From: JACPWY01 sp964603655
GTDB lineage: Bacteria; Bdellovibrionota; FAC87; UBA2466
Direction: 5' to 3'
Assembly: GCA_964603655.1 (NCBI GenBank)
Contig: CAZRVZ010000045.1
Location: forward strand, 1 to 64,000
DNA: 64,000 nt
Part shown: piece by piece, positions 42,600 to 52,600 of the stretch
How the letters are laid out: every line of letters starts with the position of its first letter
How positions within the stretch are numbered: position 1 is the stretch's first letter
Notes under the pieces: generated by a model
The model's database searches: none
What the model was told of the DNA's origin: nothing
What the model saw: the letters and a program-made list of their open reading frames with translations, nothing else
Translations under genes and position numbers: made by a program

Positions 42600-43403
42600 C
42601 TAATTCAGCTCAGGCTTTCCGGTCAGAACACAGCTGCGAACCCCAGCCGGTTCAATGGCATCAGCAGCCCCTGCTCCGGAAAGTGCGGCGCGGAGGTTAG
42701 TGCTAATCGCATGAAGGCGACCATCCCGATAAGGCATGGCGTCATTCGGAAATCCTAAAAAAGCATCCCGAGCGAATTGGACTGTAAGTCCACGTCCGAG
42801 CAATTGTAGCCGATCCATTTCCACAACACTCGCGACGTTGTTAGTCCTACAAAGCGCCCGATCCGTGCAAAGCTTAGCACCTTCCTCGGCCGCTCCTAAC
42901 AAGCTTGCAACTGAAGCTTGGTTAGCAACATCAGATGGCGTGGTCGGAGTGCGAAATCGATCGAGCGCTTGAGGCGCCAACCGATCGATGATTGCCAAAC
43001 GATCAGTTGACCGAGGCTGGGGCAGACCCGGCTTCGTTCCCATCGTGACCAGCTCGTTCATCGATACGACGGCATTGCCACCCGCCAAGGATTGGATCTG
43101 TTGGACAAACTCCATTCCACTCACACCGTTTGCCTTAAGTGTCTTGGATAATTCCGTATAATTAACTGTTCTGAGGTTCCCAGCCAGTCCTCGGCTTTCT
43201 AACGATCGGACGGATCCAAAAAGCACGGCCCCTTCGGAACCCAGAGCCTCTATCGCCTGCGTTTTGGAAGTTATGGTTCGCCCGATTATCCTTTGAAAAA
43301 CCTGTACCGTCTTTTCGACGCCGATCTCAGCAGGTGCCAATATATCAGCGACCGCGAATTGGATGAGAAGCATTGAAACTAGAACCGTTGCCCCGTGAAA
43401 CAT
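42600..43403 (-). CDS. Secreted protein of unknown function
   Basis: A 267-residue protein with an N-terminal signal sequence (MFHGATVLVSMLLIQFAVAD), then a helical soluble region with four cysteines near the C-terminus (KLCTDRALCRTNN and RSCVLTG, plus nearby positions) that could form disulfides. No family recognised. An excellent ribosome-binding site (GGAGG five bases before the ATG) and a promoter-like sequence precede it. It is divergent from the 3515-residue gene, and the two share a 247-bp intergenic region, which suggests coordinated control. Confidence 0.75.
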   Translation of the reverse strand: MFHGATVLVSMLLIQFAVADILAPAEIGVEKTVQVFQRIIGRTITSKTQAIEALGSEGAVLFGSVRSLESRGLAGNLRTVNYTELSKTLKANGVSGMEFVQQIQSLAGGNAVVSMNELVTMGTKPGLPQPRSTDRLAIIDRLAPQALDRFRTPTTPSDVANQASVASLLGAAEEGAKLCTDRALCRTNNVASVVEMDRLQLLGRGLTVQFARDAFLGFPNDAMPYRDGRLHAISTNLRAALSGAGAADAIEPAGVRSCVLTGKPELN

Positions 43404-43437
43404 TTAAACCTCCACCAGATTCAGTTGTTAAGCTCGT

Positions 43438-43466
43438 CTTATGACACAGCGTATTAATGGCATCAA
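43438..43466 (-). promoter_or_regulatory. Candidate promoter of the 267-residue secreted protein
   Basis: Minus-strand TTGATG (43466-43461), 17-bp spacer, CATAAG (43443-43438). It lies about 35 bp before the start codon. Confidence 0.45.
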
Positions 43467-43570
43467 GCAGAAATGTGACCTATTGCGTCTTTAGCTCGAT
43501 GTCTTCTTAACTCATTGATATTTCAAATATTTATTTCAGTACTTAGCATACTCATTTTTTGCCTAACGGA

Positions 43571-43600
43571 TTGATGTTGTGAGTCATTTTACTGTATCCT
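43571..43600 (+). promoter_or_regulatory. Candidate promoter of the 3515-residue protein gene
   Basis: TTGATG (43571-43576), 18-bp spacer, TATCCT (43595-43600). It would give a ~45-nt leader before the TTG start at 43651. Confidence 0.35.
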
Positions 43601-43650
43601 CCTCGGCACCGTAAAACTGGAGAAAAGCCATCCGCACCCTTAAAGAAGTA

Positions 43651-46600
43651 TTGATTCGCGTGCTTTGCACCTATCTGAGCGTCTTTTTGGCGATGCCTCC
43701 AAGCGTCTGGGCCGAACCATTCGATCAGATGACGCAGAAGGCACACATTGCGCAGTTGGAGAGCAAAGCGCCCAGCTGGAACGACGAACGCCTCAAGGTA
43801 TATCAGGCATTTCTGCTCGCATCCTGGAAGCTATCGGCTCTTTTGAGAGACCCACGCCTGGGAGCGATTGCGCTCATCCGGGAATCCGAAGATCGCGTCC
43901 TATTGTCAGCCTACAAAAATTGCCCAAGCCCGTGGAAAGAGGCGCCCGAATCATCTGAGATAAATTCAACCGTCACATCCCTCATTACAAATGTTCAAAC
44001 GGCTCTGAATGCCCTATTCGAAAATCATGTTCTAGAAATTGGGTCCGTAGAGATCGAAACGGCTCCGGAAGGTCCACTCACGACACCGACCGTGGAGTCG
44101 GATTTAAACGGAGCCATCTGCATTCCAGCCACTTTGATTTCTCATTCCTCAACTCACGATTCGCTGGACTCGCTTATCGCCTCAACCGAATCAGCAATCC
44201 AGAGTGTTCAGAGGCCAATACACACACTGCTCCTGTCTAAAGTTACTCATGGTGGCATCGTAACCAATTTGGAAGTCCGTCGCTGGATATCCTGGCTTGT
44301 GGGACTGCGGGAACTCTCGGCGCACACGATACATTTGCAGCCCAATTTGCCATCCAACGGTGGCGTTCAGGCGGCTCGTTTTTCAAAAAAGGTGGGGGAC
44401 AAACTTTCCCTCGCGTATCGATCGGCAAAAAACACGCTGCTCACGCTGGGTGCTGCTAAAAATGACTTACCTCGATTTGAACCGTGTGTCGGTGAAAATC
44501 AAACGTCCGATTTCTTGTGCCTAATCGTGCCACCGCCTTCCGCCTTAGAGCAGGCTCGTGACAGGATCTTTCACCAGGCTCGGGAAAGGGCATACGACCA
44601 CGGCAAAGGACTGGAGGCCATGCGTAGGTATAGCCTCATTATGAAGGGCGTTCCGGAACGCGCAGTCATCAGCCTTGCGCTCGGAAATGAAAACCCGGAG
44701 CTCAAACTTCCGGCATGCATGGGTTCGTCCGATGGGGCACTCATGCAGGATGTCTACCGCGAAAGCATTCAAACGGCCGCTAAATCGAGAGCAACCAATC
44801 AATTCCTCCAAGCGCTCGACCGAGTCAGCGCAAAGTATCGCGATAATTCCCTAGCACCACCAATCCCCAAAACGGACGAGATTTACACTGAAGGGCACAC
44901 AATCGCGCTGTCCTTATTTATGACGGCTTTACAAAACCAACGTGAGGCTTCGGGTAGAGTGGCGAGCCATCTCGATACCTACAACTTTCGCGATTTTTTT
45001 CACAGCCAGCGGTTCTTAGATCAATTTCCCGACCATCTGAGTGGCAAACTAAAACTCACCCTCGCCTTTGTGAATGATGAGCTTTCTGAACTAGCACCAG
45101 AACGGAGAACGGCCTTTCTCACTGGGCACATAACTGACACGATCCGTTATGTGCTGCACGACTCCCTGCTTAATTTTATTTTGGTAGTTGCAAGCGACCT
45201 CGGCATCGATGAGCAAGCAATAGCTGCAGAGTGGGAGCGCACGTTTGGTGCCCAATGGCAGTCCATTCTGGAGGATCCGCTGCTTCGGGCCGATATCTCT
45301 CAAATGGCGGAGACCGTGACCGCCCACATTAATACTAGTACGACGGCCCAACCGACCAACACGTTAGAGTGGTCGAATCAGAATCTTAGGACCTATGTGG
45401 ACGCCCTTTCCGAGCAAGCGGTGCGGGCGGCCCACGCCGATGAAACCTACCGGTTCATGGAGAGTTTGTCTGAGTGGAAAAATGGCGGGGAGTCGGTCCT
45501 TTCCGGACCGCAGACCTATTATTGGAACCGCAGCGGCATTCACTTTTCACCGGTAGAGCTCAAACCCGAGCGCCCCAGCGATTATCGTCACCTAAAGGAG
45601 CCCCTTAAATCCTTGGCCGAGGCTCACCGTAAAGCGCTGATCGACCGCCTTCAGTCGCAGGGATTTAACAATGAATTTGTACGGGCCCGATTCGCTCTGC
45701 CCACGACGGATGCGCTAGCCGATCGTATCCTGGCCTATTTTGACCAGCTCGTCGCAGCGGACCCCAAGAAGTTTGAGGCCGACAGAATGCAGCAGAGGCA
45801 ACAGGCATTTCAGCCATTACTAACCTGGCTCAACTCACCCCACGCGCGGGCTCAGTATGATGCCGCTGCCGGGCGGCTCTCTACCGAGATTTTGGAGGCC
45901 GATTTGCGTCCATTCCTGGAGCAGGTTCCGAGCAGAGAATCGGCGCAATTCACAGCTTGGGAAGCTCAACTAAAGGCGGTTTTAAAGACGATGTCGGACA
46001 CCAAGACCTTTCGAACCCCTCCCGATACAGAAACCATTCTTAAGGTGAACAGTCGGTCCGACAACCGACTCCGCGAGTCGATTTCCAATCTGCTCCGGGA
46101 AGTGACAGAACGAGGCTATTTTTCGGACCTGGAAACTGGGCTCCAAAAGTGCCTAAACGAACCCGAGAAATGCACGAGTCTACTAAAATCAGTGCAGACT
46201 ATTTTAACCAATCCCGCCCTAGAGCAATTGTACGAATGGCGGGTGATATCCCATTCGCTCAATCACGGTATTAATTTTCTGAATTACTTCGGGGCTGATG
46301 GAGACGTTTATGCCCCCCCACCCGTTGCGTCGCCTGTGCCAGAACTCGTGATATCGCTACGCGCAAAACTGAACGACATTTGGTTCGGTTTTCCTGGCTC
46401 GCCACCGAAGCATCCATCGGAGCATCCTTTGGGTCTGGCCAAGGAAGTTGATGCACTTTTAGTCGCCCTTTCCAAATCAGCACACGTGAACCGGACTGGG
46501 GAATTGGATGGCTTTCACCAAAGTCTACTGGCGGACTTCCAACCGACAATTTCCAAAACCATTTCCGAAATGCACGCATTTCATCGTTGGCACGGTCATA

Positions 46601-49600
46601 TTAAATCTTTGCTTCCGATGCTGACCGTTCCTGTCGATCGATTAACTCCGGCACTTTGGGAACAGGCAAGAACACTTATCCTAAACGAGCTTTCATACCT
46701 GCAGGGCGTTCGATTGCCGTTTTTAAACGCCCCCTCGGATTTGGACTCGTCACGAGCGCTGCTTCTCGATTTCTCGACCTATCGTAGTCGTCTTAATCAT
46801 CTAGCCCGTATCGTGCTCAATCAGGGAACCGATCCGGCCGAGATTATTCACCAGGCCGAGGACGCACTCAGAGGTCTTCGCGCCATTACCAAACCCACCG
46901 AGATGGTTCAACGCAGGATACGAATTCTGGGATCCCAGTTATCGGACGCCAAAAAGGACTTGTCAGCGTATTCAGAACTCCGGGGACTCGTTCGTCACTA
47001 TATCCCCGCTCTCGCCGAGTCCAAGCAGGCTCTAACAATGGATATGGGCTCGCTCGGGCTCACCGAACGTTGGAATGCCTACTTCGAGGATCAACTCCTC
47101 GACAAAAATGCTCGCGTCACGCTCAAGGATCTCAATTCATTGATCGCCAAATCGCAGTTCAATCAGCCAGTGGAACCACTTGACCCTCTGAATAAATCGA
47201 CTATCGAAACCATTCTCAAGGATTCCATCAGTTATTTTACAAAGCTTCAGGCAGACCCGCTCACCGAGTCTTTTTTTCACCGTGAAGCCATTCGTCATCG
47301 CATCCAAGGCCTCCCCGATTACACTTTAAGCCACGTACCTGGTAATATCGCTGGGCCTGCACTTTTTATGGCCGGGCTCAAGGTCGTCCACGCGCGACTC
47401 ATGCCGTATCTGATGCCTCGCGGATCGACGAATGAGGAGCTTTATCAGAAATTCGTTCGCGCCTCGGTTTCGACAGGGTCAGCGACTCAGTTAGATAATC
47501 TGATCGCCATCCTGCCCAGCCCCCGAGAGGTAACGACTTCGTTACTGTCTGAGGCGCAAGAAATCTTACGCGCTCTTAACGACAAAAATGAATCGGCACA
47601 AACCAACTTCAGGGCATTTGCTCGCTCGCTCACCGATCTGAGTGCTTCGCGGCTGAGTACTCCGGAGCTGAGTACTCCGGAGCTGAGTGCTCCGGAGCTG
47701 AGTACTTCGGGGTTTGCTCCGTTCCTGGATTCTGAAGGAACCGAGGTTTCCATCAGCTCGACCGGACCCCACTCGGAGTTGGCGTTTCCTAAGGGTATAG
47801 ATACTGAACTGTCGTTTCTTAATCGGGTCATTTCAAACCTATCAGTGAGTCATCGTTCGTCGCTACTGAGTCGGGCGGGGGTGGAAACTCCAGACACCAA
47901 ATCTGCTGCAGAGCTACTCAATCGACTCAGTCCAAACGACAGGTCCCGCGTATACCGACACCTCTTGACCGAGGTGGAACGCAGTATTTCAACCCACGCG
48001 AGCATTTCTACAAACCCGGTTGCCAAGGCGCTATTTCCGCAGGGGGACACGCAAGAGACACTCAGCCCGACCTGGAACGCAGATTTGGAGCGGGCCATAG
48101 CCTTCTATGAAAAAAAGTCATCCCTACTACGCAAAGGGCAAACCCCAGCGTTGACTCGACTCATCGCCTTGACCCTTTTTGAGTACCTTGCACCCATTGG
48201 CTTTCGCTTCTCGGAAAAACAACTGGTCCAGAATGCTAAGATTCCAATCGATGTTAGTCGCGATCAATTGAGTCAAGCGCCGACTGCTGTTTTAAATCAT
48301 TTTATTCAGGATGTCCGTTACCGCTACTATCAGGAGGTCGCTAGCAAGTCGGGGTTTTCAGCTTTTTCAAAAAGCACATCTATAGATGATACGAATGACA
48401 TTACGAAAATAGGTCCTGAAACCGCGACACTTCGTTTACTCTTGCGTCGCACTGTCATTCCACTGTCATATGCTCTCGCTGTTATTTCGGCTGAAAGTGA
48501 AGCTCTCTTACCCTTTTGGGCAAAGTGGAAACCCGGATCCACTAGTCACCTGGCGAAAGATTTTACAGAGTGGTTTTCTAAACTTGCATCCTTAGATTCG
48601 CTCCGTTCGTCGTGGGGTCAACCCAATTCACGCGGCATTTCGAGTCGACACCCCAGTCTCTCGAGCTTTTCGAAGTCCAAAGAATATCGCCATCTCATGG
48701 TTCATCTGGTTTCGCTCGACGCCAATCAAACTGTTTCCGATGGGACGGGAAGTTATCCGGCACTTTTGGCTCAGCTCAATTGGAGCATCAACCGGAGTGG
48801 ACGTACGTTCGATAGGACCGCGCGACCCATTCCAGCACCCCCGACCTTCAGAGAGCTAGACTACCTGGTCCGTCATCTCATCGACGTTATTGGAATCGAT
48901 CTCAAACGGTTCGATTCCTGGAGGCAGCTACTCGATACCCATCAAGGTGCTCCACCGGAATTGTGGGCACTGGCCTCGCGCAGTTTGCGCGATTCGATCT
49001 CGGAAGTTGGACAGGGTGGGTTTCTCGGCGTGAAGATTGCAGCACCACAGTCAGAAAGTCCACACACGCTTTTTGGAAACCATGGTTATATTCCGTATCC
49101 TGTCGTCAATGCGTCTGAGAGAGAACTATTTTGTGCCACTGACGACCTGACTGATTGGCTGGGTCGAGCCGAACAGCGGCTGCACCCCCCACACACCCAG
49201 TGGCTCAGATTTGAACGGGACGCATCCATATCCCAAAAGTCCCGGCTGGATAATGAAGTGCGGGGCCAAAAAGAGTACAGCCTCTATCATGAGATTGCCC
49301 AGATAGAATCGGATGACATGGTGGGTCTTCAGGATACTATCGATGGAAACCCTACAATCAGAAATCGATTTCAATCGCGCTGGGATCGCTGGAATGCACT
49401 ACCCTTTGGAACCGCAGTCTTGCCGGCAGTCGAACTCAACTCTTTGCAAGCACAGCTGGCCAAGGACAATATTTCCTCTAAGCAATCGGAACTCGAACGC
49501 ATCTTCCGAGTACGCGAAGCATTGGTCGATTTTCGCCGCACGTTGAATGAAATCAATCTACAAGAAGGCGTCAACTGGTGGAGAGAGTCGCGCAATCTCT

Positions 49601-52600
49601 TCACGGGTGATCTCGAAAATCAATTGAATCTGGCGCTGGCGCAGTTTGGAAAACAGATCGCAACCGAAGGTTGGACCGACCGATTCCCCCGGTTCCCCCA
49701 GTTCCCAATGGCCGGTCGGAATTCAAAGGGAACCTTTGCCGAGCGCCGTCGAAGTAGTATCGGGAGCGCCATCTTTCACGCTTCGCGTGCGGTGCACGAT
49801 ACCTTGTATAAAGGTAGATCTCCGGAAGATACGGCTCGCGTTCGGAAGATTCTCGGCGTGATGGACACCCATTTCACGCGGTCGGTTGAAGTGGGGAGCG
49901 TTCGCAAAACTCTTGAAACCACGGCCAAGAATTTGGATGAAACCTTGGCTCGTCTTTGCCTGGCCGATTTTTCTGCCATTCATTCCAATGATGACTTTAA
50001 ACGCAGCAAAGATTCGATCCTCGCCTCCGGACTTCCATTCTTTGACAGTCACCAGCAACAACTTTTTACGGATTCTCAGATGCTTCCCAGCGGGTCACAG
50101 GAAACACACAATCGTCTCATCACCTTGTCACAGGAGATTTCCGATCGCGCAAAACTCATGAAAAACATCGAGTGGGGTTTTAACGCGCTGATGGTCGTTT
50201 CATTAGTAGCCCTTGTCGCTGGAAAGAGCTCACCTTCACTGTCCCACTGGGTTCTGGCAACGGGCGCAAGACGAACCACCGCTGCAGTCGCGGCCTCACT
50301 CGTTACGATCTTGTGGGTTGGCATCGAGGCGAATGGCTATGCCGAGGATTTCCACGTTGTCCCGCAGGATCTGCGCGATAAGCTCCACATTCGCGACTCC
50401 CAATTCAGCGGGAACAACACCTTCCTTTCACCACAAAATGCTGCAGCCCTTTTTGATGCGATCCGCACCAACGACCAAGCCCAAGTAAGTGGGTTCCGAT
50501 GGACATTCCGAGTTCTTGCCGCACTCGCCGGATTTCAACTTTTGCGTCCTTGGCTGAAAGCAGCACTCGGTGGTCCGGGTTATCTGCAGAAAGTAATCAG
50601 GCATGATTTCCGTGGCATTGCCAATTCCCGGCTGCGCCATGACCTACTCACATTAGGACAGGGCAAATTTCCCAACGCGATCGCTCACCTCGAACAGTTG
50701 AGTCCGATGGAGGCGCAAGAAAAGGTGGTAGGTGCGTACCTTGCGGAACTAGGTGCCACCCGAACAGGTTCGGGAGTCTACCGCATCTCTAACACCACCG
50801 CGCGCCGACTCTCGGAAGATGCCACTCGGCAGCTCAAGCAATTATCCAAACAATTGGGAATAGACCCTAATGATTTTGGGGCCCTCTCGGATGAATCCTT
50901 AAATTTACTGTCTCCTAAAAGGGTGATGGAGGAACGCGCAAAGTCTCTGCCGCGACTGAGAGATCTTCGTTATTGGGCTGGTCGTTTTTCAGGCAACACG
51001 ACCTTTCACCAGGATGAACTAATGGATGGGGTTCTCGCCATCGTCGGCGTCCAGTCAAGTATCACGTCTCGCTATGTACCGCTCTGGCTTCGCTTTTTCG
51101 GGGTGGAATACCCGACTCCCACATCACTTTCACTCTCGAAACTTCAGCGCCTCAACCAGGCGCAGCTGGATATTTTGAGTTATTACCACCCTCGCGTCAG
51201 ATACGCCCTGGCTCAACTATCGGAGGCCTCTGGCCGAACTATTCAGCCCTGGGAAATTTTTGTGCCCTCCAAGATGGCGTCTTGGACAGCGCCCAAACCC
51301 ATGCGCATGCTCCTTGGCTCTGTAAAAACTCGCGCCGTTTCGGCCTCCAATGCGTTTTTGGACAGAGCCCCGTATCTTTATGAATCCCCCGAATCACGGG
51401 CTCTGGTGTCACGACAACTCCAGCGGGAGGTATTTGAAACGGCTCTCCTGGAGACGGGAGAGTCCCCGATAGCCTCTTCACTACCGTCTGAAATCCTGGA
51501 TCAGGCAGCGCGCTTACGATTGGAGTATGGACGTACTCGTTTTAATTTATTAGTCGAAGAGTATTTGATTGCCGAGGGGCTCTCGCTGCCATCACACGAA
51601 AAGACTCAGCTCGAGCTACTGGGCCAACTGGTGGGTTGGGATGCATCCGCTAGAGATCTGATCCTTATCCATATTCGGTCCAAAAACCCAAGGCAGTCGG
51701 TAACCGAAACTGACATCCAGGAAGTCATCGTCGCAATGATAGACCCCAAACACCCCCGGTTTGCCGAACTGAATCGAGTGCTCCCAAAAACCGAATCGGA
51801 GTTTCACCCTGGTACGGATGCTCCTTTTACAGAAACCGATTTGATTGATGGCCCGCTCGATCTTTCCGAGCACGCGCTAAAGCTCCGCACTATTTTAAAA
51901 GATTATCATCCCGACACGCGCCTGCTTCAGGCCATCGCGCGATCGGACTACTCCCAAATGGCGTCAGCCCTCACGGCAAGGAGAGTTGCTCAGTTTACAT
52001 CTCAAACCATGGGGACACCGGACGCAGCGGCAGATACAATGGCGGAACCAGGTGGTGAGGGCTCGCCGCGAGAACCAGAGTCACCAGTCCGACCAAGCGT
52101 CCGCCCTGCACCCAAACCGAAAATGGATCTGGCATCGATTCCCCCGCCAAGAAACGAAGCCGAGATACTTAAAGAGCGTCTGGCTGATTTGGAAAAAGGA
52201 ATCCTCCCAACCGATGTGCGCGAACCGCATCGTTTGATTTCAAAGCACAATCTATTTCAAGTAGTCGATAGAACTCTACTGGTCGCACACGCACCCAGTC
52301 ACAAGAACCACATCGTAATCAACCTTTTCGCTGAGGGTGTTAGACCAGAAGGAATCGATTCGGCGCTGGGGGAATTGATAACTCACGGTCTGGCTACCGA
52401 CGAAATCATCGCGGCCTATCGATACGCGTCTGATAGTCTACGCACTTTGGAGATAATAGCCCAAGCTACGGAAGCTGGAGTGGTTCAGCCATCCGAGAAG
52501 ACACAACTCTTCGAGTGGTGTGTAAAGATGTACCTCGGACACCCGGAAAAATTGGCCGCGCGCGCGATGACCCCCAGCGAGTCGGCTTCAATACTTGGCC

